From the NCBI GenBank assembly GCA_965223165.1, contig CBDCVQ010000016.1:372001-436000 (forward strand): a stretch of 64,000 bases of DNA. The letters run 5' to 3'. Of this stretch, positions 43,415-53,189 are shown piece after piece (the stretch's first letter is position 1; every line of letters starts with the position of its first letter). Under the pieces are notes generated by a model that made no database searches, was not told the origin of the DNA, and was given only the letters and a program-made list of their open reading frames with translations. This DNA comes from JABDMH01 sp965223165 (GTDB taxonomy: Bacteria; Bacteroidota; Bacteroidia; Chitinophagales; Saprospiraceae). The translations under genes were made by a program, and so were the position numbers.

Positions 43415-44011
43415 TTAGATTTCATCCAGCAGCCGCTTCTTTTGCGCTTCAAAGTCCTCCTCGTTGATCACACCTTTCTTCTTTAGTGCGGCCAGCTTCT
43501 CTAGGCGTGTGTACACATCATCACCGTCCTCGCCTCCGTCCGTCTGTGTCTTTTCCCGCTTGTTGACCTCTTTCTCCATTTCCTTGGCCACCTTCTTGCC
43601 CTTTTCAAATTCGCGCTCGTAGAGTTTCCTGGCCTTGTCAAAGTTGAAATTCATAAAGGTGCCGCCGGAGCTGAAGTGCCAGACGAATACCTGGCCGATC
43701 GCGTAGGTAGAAGCACCACTGAGCGCGGACATTGTCACCCCACCGAGGATCGTGCCGATGCCCGGTATACTCTTCACTAACGAGGCTCCCATGCGGGCGA
43801 GCGTGCTACCAGTGATTGCCGAGATCCAACCCTTTCCTGCCGACTCTTTAAAATCCTGGTCATAGACTTTGGCCAGTTGCTTAAGCATATCCAATTGGAC
43901 CGCCGACACAGCAGCGATATCCAGTAGGGGGACCGGTACCAGGCCTGCACCCAGAGAATACATCACGTGACTCTTGACAATGTCCTGGGCGAGCTCATTC
44001 TTCTTTTCCAT
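43415..44011 (-). CDS. DUF697-like membrane protein with C-terminal SHOCT domain
   Basis: A 198-residue protein. Residues ~8-110 resemble DUF697/YcjF-type segments (HVMYSLGAGLVPVPLLDIAAVSAVQLDML, split here by a normal loop; IPGIGTILGGVTMSALSGASTYAIGQ), with two or three hydrophobic helices. A charged Lys/Glu linker follows, and the final ~30 residues are a SHOCT motif (LEKLAALKKKGVINEEDFE), a short oligomerisation domain. It probably sits at the inner membrane. It converges with the Mrr-like gene with a 26-bp gap, so a functional link is unlikely. Confidence 0.78.
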   Translation of the reverse strand: MEKKNELAQDIVKSHVMYSLGAGLVPVPLLDIAAVSAVQLDMLKQLAKVYDQDFKESAGKGWISAITGSTLARMGASLVKSIPGIGTILGGVTMSALSGASTYAIGQVFVWHFSSGGTFMNFNFDKARKLYEREFEKGKKVAKEMEKEVNKREKTQTDGGEDGDDVYTRLEKLAALKKKGVINEEDFEAQKKRLLDEI

Positions 44012-44123
44012 CTGTAGTAGCTGTTTTGCGTAAGTTAATCTGAAATCATCGAACTACCCAGCTTGTTAGACAGATCCGATGTGGGGCCAAGATCAAGGGG
44101 ATGGGAAGCCCGATGAGTGGGCG

Positions 44124-45284
44124 CTAGAAATTGGTGTCGATCATGGGTCGAAACCTGGCCCTGACATGATCCGGGACGGCTTCTCGATGCACTGTGATAG
44201 CAATGGTATTCAGCTTGAAGTAAGCCTCAGAAGCTAGTAGATGCCCCTCCATACCGGGCGATTTGCCCCAAGAATTCTTCACGTAGTAGTAGCGGTCACC
44301 GTGCTGATCTCGAGCAACCCCAATGATGTGCATCAGATGATCGTCCGTCAGCGAATAGCTGTCAAACTCATCTTGGCGCATCTGTGAGGTGACGACTGAC
44401 TGCCGATGCGGAACCTCAAACCGGGTGTTGGACGAAGCTGTGGCATCTTGCGGGTCCGGCAAAATGGCCAGTCCTTGACTAGCGGAGAAGCCCTTTTCAC
44501 TGACGTCACAGTCCCAGATCACACTCTGTCCCAGCTGCAAGGCGCGCTCATTGATCTGCACCAGTTCCTCAAGTGGCACATTGTAGTACGAGGCCATGCA
44601 AAAATTGTCGGGCAATTCCAGCACGACCTTTTGATAAAAGGGATGATGTTGAAAAGAGGTAAACGTCACGTAGTCGTCTGCGTGCAAGCCCACGACCTCC
44701 TGCGCAAAGCGTTGGGCATCGTAGGTCTCATCGTTATAGGAGAACTCGGTCGGTAGCGACCCCAAGTGCTTGTCGAGGATTTCTTCAAAGTCTACCCTCC
44801 AATCGGCATCAATATGCCTGCCCTTGATCAATTCGTCCAGGTAGGTCTCTAGTTCTCTGTGTAGCTTCTGATGGCTGTGCTTGGTTGCCCCTTCGATCAG
44901 ACCGGAGTAAGCCGACTCAGGCATGGCGCCATGCCGCCGATAGGTATTAAATACGTCATGGGCCAGTCCACCCTCACCAAAATTTGTCTTGCCATGGAGC
45001 CTCAGGTAGTGCTCGGCCTTTGCCAGGTAAGTCTGCCGGACAAAATACATCTCAGACAGGTCAAGTGATTGGTTCTTCAGACGCAAGAGTTCACTCTCGA
45101 TAAACGAACTCGTGCTAAAGCTCCAGCAAGTATTGCTTCTCGCCTGATCCTTGACCTCGGTGGCTTGGACAAGCTGATCAAAAGTGAAGTCGTACTGATG
45201 GTGGGAGAGGGTCTTCTGGGACCACCCGTCTAGCGACCCAGCTAGGGCGAGGACGAGCGGGAGGATCATTGTTCTCATGAGCAT
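44124..45284 (-). CDS. C1 (papain) family cysteine peptidase, secreted
   Basis: A 386-residue peptidase with a signal peptide (about 1-23, ending GWSQ). The catalytic Cys lies in KDQARSNTCWSFS (Cys53). The His lies in LTDDHLMHIIGVA and the Asn in YYYVKNSWGKS, so the triad is complete. The spacing and the long insert between Cys and His resemble bleomycin hydrolase/aminopeptidase C of Bacteroidota, which are exported in this phylum. It should degrade peptides in the periplasm or outside the cell. No pro-region is obvious. Confidence 0.9.
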   Translation of the reverse strand: MLMRTMILPLVLALAGSLDGWSQKTLSHHQYDFTFDQLVQATEVKDQARSNTCWSFSTSSFIESELLRLKNQSLDLSEMYFVRQTYLAKAEHYLRLHGKTNFGEGGLAHDVFNTYRRHGAMPESAYSGLIEGATKHSHQKLHRELETYLDELIKGRHIDADWRVDFEEILDKHLGSLPTEFSYNDETYDAQRFAQEVVGLHADDYVTFTSFQHHPFYQKVVLELPDNFCMASYYNVPLEELVQINERALQLGQSVIWDCDVSEKGFSASQGLAILPDPQDATASSNTRFEVPHRQSVVTSQMRQDEFDSYSLTDDHLMHIIGVARDQHGDRYYYVKNSWGKSPGMEGHLLASEAYFKLNTIAITVHREAVPDHVRARFRPMIDTNF

Positions 45285-45557
45285 TTTACACTGCCAAAGC
45301 GCTATTGCAGGCTAAAAGTAAGCAAAGAGTGCCGATTTGCCGATGTTTGGGCGCCTCCTCCAAAGGGGGTTGAATGTGTAATCCATAAATGCTTAGGACT
45401 TAAAGGTTTAGTTAAAGTAGTAATATCAACCTCGGGCCGCTTTAGGCATCCATTTTGCGAATATTATTGTGTAGTTTTAATTGTAATTCCGAAATATTTC
45501 GAAAAGTCGAAGTGCTCCCCCCAGATAGTACATAACCCTAAATTCTTTCGCAAACCC
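45285..45557. other. 273-bp divergent intergenic region
   Basis: It separates the C1 peptidase (minus) from the T9SS gene (plus). It is AT-rich, unlike the flanking genes, and holds a small palindrome GAAATATTTC (45489-45498). No perfect TAnnTTTG box was found on the plus strand. It probably holds promoters for both genes. Confidence 0.4.
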
Positions 45558-48065
45558 ATGAGAATAACGAGAACACAAACCCTGCTGCTTCGTTTATGCA
45601 CCTGTCTCTTGATGACGGTATCATTGACCCATGCCGCACAGGGAGATGCGGGATCAAAACCTTTCCATTGCCCGGATGAGCACGTCTATATCTACTGCGG
45701 AGAGTTGCACTCCAACCTGGACTATTATGGATACCCCAAGCCGCTGTATGGTTATGGCAGCATCCAAGTGTATGGTCCGGAGGTGCACGAGCACCTAGAT
45801 AAATGTGGTAAGGGTAAGATCACTCGACGCTGGAAGATCAAACACCACTATGACTGGTATTGGTGTGAGCAGACGATACACATCAAAGAGCCCCACGGGA
45901 GTTATGGGTCATTTGATGGCCACAAGGATGTTCATTGGCCCAAGGACTACGACATGAAGGAGTGCGAGGGAGACATGCACCCCGATCACCTGCCTCACGG
46001 CTACAATTGGCCCAAGTTTCAGCACCACGGATGTGCCAAGTTGGGGTTGCGCTACGCTGACAAGGTCTATCCCTATTCACATGGTCACCATGGCTACGGC
46101 TACGGATACGGACATCGTCCCTGCAAGGTCGTCCACCGCACTTGGGAGCTGATTGACTGGTGTCAGTACAACAGCCACTATGGTAGTTATGGACATCCTT
46201 CCGGCAAGTGGACCTATGTGCAGAAGATTTATCTCCACGATCACGAAGCTCCGGAGATCACTTCTTGTCCCGATAATATCAAAGTAGAGGTCAGTGACTG
46301 TGACGCAGGAAAGGTCTATGTCGAGATTCCCAAGATTACTGCCAAAGACAATTGTGGCGAAGTCTACTACGCCCATTCACGCAAGTTTCTCGGCGCAGAT
46401 GACTACAGCTCCAGTCATAACAGTCAGGGCGGTGGCGTCAATTACAGCGGGCCAGATGCCAGCGGATACTTTCATCCGGGCAAGACGCTTGTGACGCTGA
46501 AAGCCTTCGACATCTGTGGTAATAAGGACGAATGTGAATTCATCGTAGAAGTGGTAGCCAAAGACAATGTACCTCCATCAGTCATTGGCATTTCTTCGGT
46601 GACTGCCTCACTCATGATGGCTGATACCAACGATGGGACCATCGAGATCTGGCCGGAGGAATTTAACAGTAGCAGCTACGACAACTGTACGGCACCAGAA
46701 GATCTCAAATTCAGACTGGAGCCAAGCACGTTTACTTGTGAGGACTACGGACCCAACGAGGTGAAGTTTATCGTGGAGGATGAGGCTGGCAACAGCGCCT
46801 ATATTACCGTGGAAGTGATTATTCAGGCCAATAGCTTCCCCTGTCTGGGAGGGGTGGTCAGTGGCAATGTCATGGCCGATGCCAACCAAGGGGTGGATCA
46901 GGTAGAGGTGACATTGATGCAGGGCATGACACAGATGACAGACGCTCAGGGCGCATTTCAATTTGACGATATCCCACTAGGGCAGGAAATCTATATCTCC
47001 GGACATAAGGACACGGATCCGCTACGGGGCGTAGATATGTATGACTATGCCATCTTGTCGCTCCATGTAGATGGATACAAGGAAATCGAAGACCCCAAGC
47101 GACTGATTGCTGCCGACATTGACGGTAGTGGGGTGATTGACTTTATGGATCTCCGTGCCATGCGCAGGTTGATCACTGGCATTGATCAAAACTTCACGTC
47201 CAACACTTCATGGAAGATCTATGACGCCCGTTTTGAGTTTGCCGATACGACGAATCCTCTCACGGTCGAACTTCCCGCCTACTACGAGATCAAGCCCTAC
47301 AATGGTGGGGATATGCGTATCGAGTTTGAGGCGATCAAGATCGGTGACGTGGCCAGTGCACATCTCAGTGCTCCCGTGGAAGAAGACGCAGGTGTGGGAG
47401 AGAGCATTTTGGTAGTCAAAGACCGTGTAGCAGCGCCTGGCGAGGTATTCTCCGTGCCATTTACGTTTGATCAAGAGCGGTCTGCCAATAGCATTTCGTT
47501 CACGCTGGACTTGGATCCGACTCAAGTGGAGATCATGGAGATCGATGGCGGATCCCTAGAGCAAAAGGGTCACTTGGACTTCGTCCAAGCAGAAGAGGGA
47601 GACCTAGCCGCTATCTGGTACTCACTGGGCGAGCGTACATTCAACCCGGATGAAGTGCTGTTTGCCGTCACGCTGCGAGCCACCCGATCTGTCGCCCTGA
47701 GCCGGGGCATGCAGATCAACTCCACCCTGGCCGACGCCAAGACGTTTGGCATCAGCCAAGGGGACAGCGACATCCAACTGAGGTATCAGTCACCTGACCT
47801 GGGGGAGGAACTGAAACTATATCAAAACAGTCCCAATCCTTTCAAGGAGGAGACAAATATCGCATTCTATGTAGCTGAACCCGGACAGGTGCAGTTGACC
47901 ATCAAGGACGCTAATGGCAAGACGTTCTACCGGCACAGTGCAAACTATGCCAAGGGGCTGCAACAAGTGACCGTCCGACGATCAGAGTTGCGGGCCAGTG
48001 GATTGTTATTCTATGAACTTCAGCAAGGGAACTTGCGACGAACGAAGAAAATGTTGCAACTTTAG
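45558..48065 (+). CDS. T9SS-secreted protein with His/Tyr-rich front, dockerin- and cohesin-like parts
   Basis: An 835-residue secreted protein: signal peptide 1-27 (LTHAAQ); residues ~30-230 unusually rich in His, Tyr, Gly and Lys (for example HGHHGYGYGYGHRPC); Cys-containing Ig/HYR-like domains (~230-425) with EEFNSSSYDNC, also seen in the giants at 2395-29898; a carboxypeptidase-regulatory-like fold (~430-515); a dockerin-like motif (AADIDGSGVIDFMDLRAMRR, ~518-540); a cohesin-like domain (~617-735); and a T9SS type A tail (YQNSPNPFKEETNIAFY, ~755-835). The His-rich part may bind metal; this is inference. It is flanked by long intergenic DNA and its own terminator. Confidence 0.87.
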   Translation: MRITRTQTLLLRLCTCLLMTVSLTHAAQGDAGSKPFHCPDEHVYIYCGELHSNLDYYGYPKPLYGYGSIQVYGPEVHEHLDKCGKGKITRRWKIKHHYDWYWCEQTIHIKEPHGSYGSFDGHKDVHWPKDYDMKECEGDMHPDHLPHGYNWPKFQHHGCAKLGLRYADKVYPYSHGHHGYGYGYGHRPCKVVHRTWELIDWCQYNSHYGSYGHPSGKWTYVQKIYLHDHEAPEITSCPDNIKVEVSDCDAGKVYVEIPKITAKDNCGEVYYAHSRKFLGADDYSSSHNSQGGGVNYSGPDASGYFHPGKTLVTLKAFDICGNKDECEFIVEVVAKDNVPPSVIGISSVTASLMMADTNDGTIEIWPEEFNSSSYDNCTAPEDLKFRLEPSTFTCEDYGPNEVKFIVEDEAGNSAYITVEVIIQANSFPCLGGVVSGNVMADANQGVDQVEVTLMQGMTQMTDAQGAFQFDDIPLGQEIYISGHKDTDPLRGVDMYDYAILSLHVDGYKEIEDPKRLIAADIDGSGVIDFMDLRAMRRLITGIDQNFTSNTSWKIYDARFEFADTTNPLTVELPAYYEIKPYNGGDMRIEFEAIKIGDVASAHLSAPVEEDAGVGESILVVKDRVAAPGEVFSVPFTFDQERSANSISFTLDLDPTQVEIMEIDGGSLEQKGHLDFVQAEEGDLAAIWYSLGERTFNPDEVLFAVTLRATRSVALSRGMQINSTLADAKTFGISQGDSDIQLRYQSPDLGEELKLYQNSPNPFKEETNIAFYVAEPGQVQLTIKDANGKTFYRHSANYAKGLQQVTVRRSELRASGLLFYELQQGNLRRTKKMLQL

Positions 48066-48165
48066 CATTGCCGGGGCTAGGGATAGATAGGCCGGAAAGT
48101 GCTGTTCAGATGGCTGATTCGTCGTCCGAATGGTAAAGAAATACTCATGATTTTTAGTTTAGCAG

Positions 48166-48200
48166 GAAAGACCAGTCTGCCTCGACTGGTCTTTCAAATT
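48166..48200 (+). terminator. Strong terminator after the 835-aa T9SS gene
   Basis: GAAAGACCAGTC (48166-48177) pairs perfectly with GACTGGTCTTTC (48184-48195) around a 6-nt loop, followed by AAATTTTG. The symmetric A/T flanks mean it could work on both strands. Confidence 0.85.
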
Positions 48201-48275
48201 TTGTAGCAGCATGATCCCTTCCGCCGATCCATCTTCTTTCCGCAGGCTGCTGGTCCCCCATGCCAAAGATCCGCG

Positions 48276-48776
48276 ATGCGCATAGGTCTCTTATCAGATA
48301 CACACGGCTATCTGGATCCGACGATCGCAAAGCACTTTGGCCAGTGCCAGGAGATCTGGCATGCGGGCGATATTGGCAGCGGGCCTATCATCGAGCAGCT
48401 ATCCAAGATCGCCCCAGTCCGTGCTGTCTATGGCAATATTGATGATCGGCATATCACTTCGGTGTATCCGAGAGACCTGCGATTTGAATGTGAGGGCCGG
48501 GATGTCTTCATCACGCACATCGGGGGATATCCCGGGAGGTACAATCGTCGCATTAAGGAGCTGATGCAAGTAGATCCCCCAGACCTCTTCATCTGCGGAC
48601 ATTCCCATATTCTGAAGGTCATCTACGACAAAAAATACCAATGCCTACATATGAACCCCGGGGCTTGTGGTCATCACGGACTTCATCACGTGCGTACCCT
48701 GCTGCGCTTTAGCATAGTGGAGGGCAAGATTCAAGATGCGGAAGTAGTAGAATTAGGTCGCCGAGGGCGGTCATAG
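48276..48776 (+). CDS. YfcE/MJ0936-type metallophosphoesterase
   Basis: A 166-residue phosphodiesterase of the YfcE family. The metal motifs are complete: LLSDTHGY (D-x-H), HAGDIGS (GD), YGNIDDR (GN-D), FITHIGGYP (H) and CGHSHI (GHxH). These enzymes are cytosolic and hydrolyse phosphodiesters; the natural substrate is mostly unknown. The gene ends 6 nt inside the 3' end of the convergent outer-membrane protein gene. A frame from 48260 is a shadow. Confidence 0.92.
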   Translation: MRIGLLSDTHGYLDPTIAKHFGQCQEIWHAGDIGSGPIIEQLSKIAPVRAVYGNIDDRHITSVYPRDLRFECEGRDVFITHIGGYPGRYNRRIKELMQVDPPDLFICGHSHILKVIYDKKYQCLHMNPGACGHHGLHHVRTLLRFSIVEGKIQDAEVVELGRRGRS

Positions 48777-49442
48777 CATGTAATACACACCGGCAGACAC
48801 CAGGTAATTACGAAGCTGGGTGATGGGTTCTTCGTCCCCGCGCAGGTTATGGGGTATGGCCAAGAAGGCATCGATAGCACTTGGATCGTTGTACAGGTGC
48901 GTCACGCCAAAGCTGGTTCGGAAGAGAAATCCCCAATGTTCTGAAAACTCATACCCGGCTCCCATTAGGATGTTCCACTCTGACCGATTGAATTTACCAG
49001 ATACTTCTTCAAATGGTGCCAACGTGCCCGCTGCTTGCTCGACTTTGTAGGAGTCTTTCACCATGTAGCCGATGCTACCTCCCATCTCGAAGAAGAAGTC
49101 GTCTTTGGGAGTAAAGAACCAGCGAAGTATCACGGGAATTTCCGCATAAAGCAGTGCGATCGTCCGGTTCTTTCCTTCGACCTGAGGCTGCTCCGGGGTG
49201 CCAAAACGACTGCCCTTTTGCTCCAGATTCATCTCGATGACCAAATCCAGCTTCTCCGTCAAGTACGCATGCGATCGCAACCCGAAGCGCGTCCCCACCT
49301 TGTCATACCCGGTAAAATCGTCCCCGTCGAGTTGCGAGAAGTTGACACCCGCACCGAGACCCATACGAAATTGCTGGGCTTCGCAGATAGAGGGGACTGC
49401 CAGCAAAACTAAGACCAGACTAATGAGTGTAAGCTTGTGCAA
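48771..49442 (-). CDS. Outer-membrane beta-barrel protein (PorT/OmpA-barrel-like family)
   Basis: A 223-residue protein with a signal peptide (about 1-22, ending CEAQ), then alternating hydrophobic beta strands (FRMGLGAGVNFSQLDGDDF, TRFGLRSHAYLTEKLDLVI, SEWNILMGAGYEFSEHWGF) ending in an aromatic strand, SAGVYYML. This matches the small 'outer membrane beta-barrel' families frequent in Bacteroidota (OMP_b-brl type). No ligand or enzyme motif was seen. It is downstream of the APC permease gene on the same strand with a 120-bp gap, so it may have its own promoter. Confidence 0.83.
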   Translation of the reverse strand: MHKLTLISLVLVLLAVPSICEAQQFRMGLGAGVNFSQLDGDDFTGYDKVGTRFGLRSHAYLTEKLDLVIEMNLEQKGSRFGTPEQPQVEGKNRTIALLYAEIPVILRWFFTPKDDFFFEMGGSIGYMVKDSYKVEQAAGTLAPFEEVSGKFNRSEWNILMGAGYEFSEHWGFLFRTSFGVTHLYNDPSAIDAFLAIPHNLRGDEEPITQLRNYLVSAGVYYML

Positions 49443-49562
49443 TAGGCGTAACTATGGTACAGTGGACGCAAAAGACGCCACCTATCTAAATATACGTTTC
49501 TTTCCTTCGCTATGCTGTCCCGGACAAGACGTCCCAGGCCACCGAGTACGTCGATCCCAAAG

Positions 49563-51773
49563 CTAGTCGGTGAGCACTCTCCCCAGTAAAGCCCGCATCG
49601 GATCGTGGTGCTTGACCATGATGACATTTTTCTTGGTAAACTTTGCCACGTTTTCGGGAATACTTCCGAACATGATCTGCTGGTAAATGCTGGTGCGGGT
49701 AGCTCCGATCACCAGTGTATCGTATTCCTTGCTCAGTTCTATTATGCCACGTGAGATGGACGTGTGCTCGTGGATTCGTGTCTTGGTCTCAAGGCCGTTG
49801 AAGTCCTGTATACGCTTTTGTGCTGCGGAGAGTTGGGCCTGCACCGCCTCCTCTGTTTGCTCACTGTCCGCTAGCTGGATGCGGCAGACGGACAGTTCAC
49901 CGCCTGACTCTTGGACGAGGGTGGCCGCATAGTTTTCTGCGACGCGTGCGTGGGCTCCACCCGCCGACGGAATGAGCACTTTCTGCATCTGCAAGGGGGC
50001 AGACAACTTGACCAGCAGTAAGTCCGATCGGGCATGCGTCACGACCGTATCAACCACCTGGCCAAAGATCTTGTCTCCACGGCTCGAGTACCCTTTCCAT
50101 CCCAGAATGATCAGCCCGCAATTGCGCTGTCTCGCTGTCTCCAGAATGGCCCGTGCCGCATTGTGCCCGATTTTCAGGATGGAGCTGACGGGCACCCCGT
50201 ACTTTTCTACCTCCCGTTGACCCAGTTCCAAAATGCCCTTTTCGTGGTTGACCGTCGAGCTCCGGTACTCCAGCGGCATCTGCTGAGGCACGGTCGCCAC
50301 CCGCAACAACACCACCACACCGCCTCGGGCCTTGGCAATGATGCTGGCCATCTTCACCAGATCGGGCATCGTTTGAGGATTGGCTAGCGGCACCAGTACA
50401 TGAAATCTTTTGTCCTTCTTGTCCGGCACATAGGTCTCCAAAGCGATGCGAGACGGCACACCGGGGATGGCTGCCTCTTCGGGCTGTGCTCCTTTCCAGG
50501 AGAGAAAACCCACCAGACCAAGCAAAATGGAGGCCAGCGCCAGCAAGAAAGGCAACGTATGATGAAAGATGAGGACCAGCAGATAGATATTGGCCACAAT
50601 AGCGACCATCGGCAGCAATGGCACCAGCGGCACCCGAAAGGGACGTTTGATGTTGGGAAATCGTCTTCGATGAACGATCAGAGCCGCATTGACCATGATC
50701 AAAGCCAGCAACAGCACGGTATCTGCAAAATGCGCGAGGTCTTCCAAGGGCAGGGAAACCGTAAACAGGGCAATGGCTCCACCGACCAGCAACAAGGCCA
50801 CAATGGGCGTACGGGTCCGGTGATTGATCAAGCCAATCTCTCTGGGCAAGTGCCCCAGGTGACTCATCGCCAGAGCGACTCTGGAGCCCGCCATGATCGA
50901 GGCGTTGGACGCTGACACCATTGAAAATATGGCCCCGGCCACGATGACGAGACCACCAACACCCCCTAGAAATTTGGTGGCTGCTACGCCCATGGCCGCT
51001 TCGGTGTACTCGGTGAGTTGAGCAGCTATCGTCACTAAGACGACCAGCGTATACAGGACCGTCACCAGCCCAACCGACCAGAAAATAGCCCGGGGAATGT
51101 TCTTCACCGGATTCTGCACTTCGCCGGCAGAAGCGGCAATGGCCGAAAAACCAAAGAAGGTGATGAAGACTAACGCCGAGGTGCTGACGATGGCAACCAT
51201 ATCGTTGCTAAACTTGGCAGCCATCTCCGTCCAGTCGACGTGGCTCAGTCCTCCGACGATAAACCAGATAAGCAGTACGACCTTGGCAGCGGTCACCACT
51301 ACTTGAAAACCTCCCGATTCCTTGGTCCCCTTGATATTGAGCATCGTCAAGGCGATCAGGCACACCAGCCCTACGAGACTCTCGTAGGGGATGTGATAGA
51401 TAAACTCCAGGAAGTAGGTAGAGAGACTGGCGATGTAAAATGCGCAACTGGCGGTGTATCCGAGAAACAAAGACCAGCCTACCAAGTAGGCCAGCGGCGG
51501 CGTAAAGGTCTTTCTGGCATAGAGGTAACCCTCCCCCGACCGCGGATAAATGCTAACAAATTCGCAATAGGTCAAGGCCGTAAGCAGGGAGACGGTGGCT
51601 GCGAGCAGAAAGGATACTACGGCCGCCGATCCCACATTTCTGATGGCCAGACCCGACAGCGTGAAGATGCCGGCGGCAATCATCGTTCCAACCCCAATGG
51701 CTAGAACAGAAATGAAACCCAGATCCCGACTGAGTTCCGTTTCGATACGTTGCGGACCCTCCGGTGTCGACAT
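49563..51773 (-). CDS. APC-family amino acid permease fused to UspA domains
   Basis: A 736-residue inner-membrane protein. Residues ~1-430 form about twelve helices of an amino acid-polyamine-organocation transporter (ISVLAIGVGTMIAAGIFTLSG is the TM1 substrate-binding loop, GTMIAAGIF). Residues ~450-736 hold two universal stress protein (UspA)-like domains in the cytosol (for example HVLVPLANPQTMPDLVKMA, IILGWKGYSS, DTLVIGATRTSI). The fusion suggests nucleotide-controlled or stress-controlled transport. Fused APC-Usp proteins are known in Bacteroidota and other phyla. Substrate is unknown. Confidence 0.9.
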   Translation of the reverse strand: MSTPEGPQRIETELSRDLGFISVLAIGVGTMIAAGIFTLSGLAIRNVGSAAVVSFLLAATVSLLTALTYCEFVSIYPRSGEGYLYARKTFTPPLAYLVGWSLFLGYTASCAFYIASLSTYFLEFIYHIPYESLVGLVCLIALTMLNIKGTKESGGFQVVVTAAKVVLLIWFIVGGLSHVDWTEMAAKFSNDMVAIVSTSALVFITFFGFSAIAASAGEVQNPVKNIPRAIFWSVGLVTVLYTLVVLVTIAAQLTEYTEAAMGVAATKFLGGVGGLVIVAGAIFSMVSASNASIMAGSRVALAMSHLGHLPREIGLINHRTRTPIVALLLVGGAIALFTVSLPLEDLAHFADTVLLLALIMVNAALIVHRRRFPNIKRPFRVPLVPLLPMVAIVANIYLLVLIFHHTLPFLLALASILLGLVGFLSWKGAQPEEAAIPGVPSRIALETYVPDKKDKRFHVLVPLANPQTMPDLVKMASIIAKARGGVVVLLRVATVPQQMPLEYRSSTVNHEKGILELGQREVEKYGVPVSSILKIGHNAARAILETARQRNCGLIILGWKGYSSRGDKIFGQVVDTVVTHARSDLLLVKLSAPLQMQKVLIPSAGGAHARVAENYAATLVQESGGELSVCRIQLADSEQTEEAVQAQLSAAQKRIQDFNGLETKTRIHEHTSISRGIIELSKEYDTLVIGATRTSIYQQIMFGSIPENVAKFTKKNVIMVKHHDPMRALLGRVLTD

Positions 51774-51908
51774 GTCTTATACGTCAGATGGATGGCAATT
51801 TACTTGACTTTTGCGATCTAGTAAAACAAAGTAGCCGGATTTAGTGCTGCACCTTTGGGACCGTAGAATTCTGCTTAATTTTAGCACTGAGGACACCAGT
51901 AGAGAATT

Positions 51909-52724
51909 GTGGAAGATCATCACAGTGTTAAAGGAAAGGTCATCGTCATCACGGGAGGTTCAGGTGTGATCGGTGGGGCATTGGCAGACTTCTTGATCCA
52001 GCGGGGAGCCAGAGTAGTCATCCTGGGATACCGGGAGGAGCGCGTTTTGGCCCGCCTCAAGGATTTAGCCGTGCACGGTGGCGATCCGCTGGGCTTTGCG
52101 GCCGACGTCAAAGACGAGCAGCAGTTGCTCACTGCACGTCGTAAGATCCTGGATCGATGGGGTCGGATCGATGTACTGATCAATGCCGCCGGTGGCAATC
52201 TCCCGGGCGCCACCATCTCGCCCGAGCAGACCCTTTTTGACGTATCCATCCAGGATGTACAGGCCGTGGTGGATCTCAACCTGATGGGTTCTGTGGTGCC
52301 TTCCCTCGTCTTTGGAAAGGTGATGGCCGATCAACGACATGGCAGTATCATCAACGTGTCTTCTATGGCGGCATCTCGTACGCTGACCCGTGTGTTTGGG
52401 TACTCCATCGCCAAGGCAGGGATCGATATGATGACCAAATGGATGTCTACCGAGTTGGCCTTGAAGTTTGGCGACGGGGTCCGCGTGAATGCGGTGGCTC
52501 CGGGGTTTTTCCTCGGCAACCAAAACAGAAAGCTCCTGATCAACGACGACGGTAGTTATACTGATCGGGGGCAGAAGATCATCGACAATACGCCGATGCA
52601 GCGCTTTGGCGAGATTGATGAGCTCAATGGGATTGTGCTATTCTTGTCCAGCGATGCTTCCTCCTTCGTCACAGGGACCATCATTCCCGTGGATGGGGGC
52701 TTCAGCAGCTTCAGTGGTGTCTAG
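51909..52724 (+). CDS. SDR family oxidoreductase, D-mannonate oxidoreductase-like
   Basis: A 271-residue short-chain dehydrogenase starting at GTG 51909. The cofactor loop VIVITGGSGVIGGALA (TGxxxGxG), the NAAGG segment and the catalytic Ser-Tyr-Lys (NVSSMAAS, FGYSIAKAG) are complete. The sequence IDVLINAAGGNLPGATISPEQ resembles SDRs annotated as D-mannonate/fructuronate oxidoreductases, which act in hexuronate breakdown. Combined with the CE15-like esterase at 30981 this hints at use of uronic-acid polymers, though the genes are not clustered. Exact substrate is uncertain. Confidence 0.87.
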   Translation: MEDHHSVKGKVIVITGGSGVIGGALADFLIQRGARVVILGYREERVLARLKDLAVHGGDPLGFAADVKDEQQLLTARRKILDRWGRIDVLINAAGGNLPGATISPEQTLFDVSIQDVQAVVDLNLMGSVVPSLVFGKVMADQRHGSIINVSSMAASRTLTRVFGYSIAKAGIDMMTKWMSTELALKFGDGVRVNAVAPGFFLGNQNRKLLINDDGSYTDRGQKIIDNTPMQRFGEIDELNGIVLFLSSDASSFVTGTIIPVDGGFSSFSGV

Positions 52725-52806
52725 AAGATGTCAACCCAAGGGTAGAATACAAGATCTCACGCTGTTCCGATCTCCGGGCAGGCACGCCCACGATCAAATC
52801 ACAAGC

Positions 52807-52962
52807 TTAGATCGCGCCGTAGGCCTTCACTCCAAAGGTCAACAGAAAAGGAAGACTCACCCAGAAAAACTCGGGCATGAATGCCAGCAAAAGGATGAAG
52901 GCCAAGAGCGAGATGCCTGTGTAGATCCAGTATTTGCGGGCGTTTTCGTTTGCTGTGGTCAT
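52807..52962 (-). CDS. Small membrane protein, 51 aa
   Basis: The reverse strand from ATG 52962 reads MTTANENARKYWIYTGISLL, continues through AFILLLAFMPEFFWVSLPF and ends KAYGAI at TAA 52807-52809. It has a short charged N-terminus and one long or two close hydrophobic helices (about 11-45). Codon use looks coding. It lies in an otherwise empty 465-bp gap between two plus-strand genes. Function unknown; it could be an inner-membrane accessory peptide. Confidence 0.6.
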   Translation of the reverse strand: MTTANENARKYWIYTGISLLAFILLLAFMPEFFWVSLPFLLTFGVKAYGAI

Positions 52963-53189
52963 TGTCGATAAGCTTGGAAGCCACAAACATAAAAAAAGCG
53001 TCGATATCTGGGAGGCAAATTACTGTGGTATCTGTGTTAAACCGCATATGACGGATTCAGCTCCTGGTCGGGCCGTCGGCGTTTGAGCTAAGGGTGCTCA
53101 GTGGGCTGGCTAACGGCATACTTCCATGAACCTGTGCTTTTGACGATAATTATCATGACCTTAGTGGAGGCCAACTTTGAGTATTGCTA

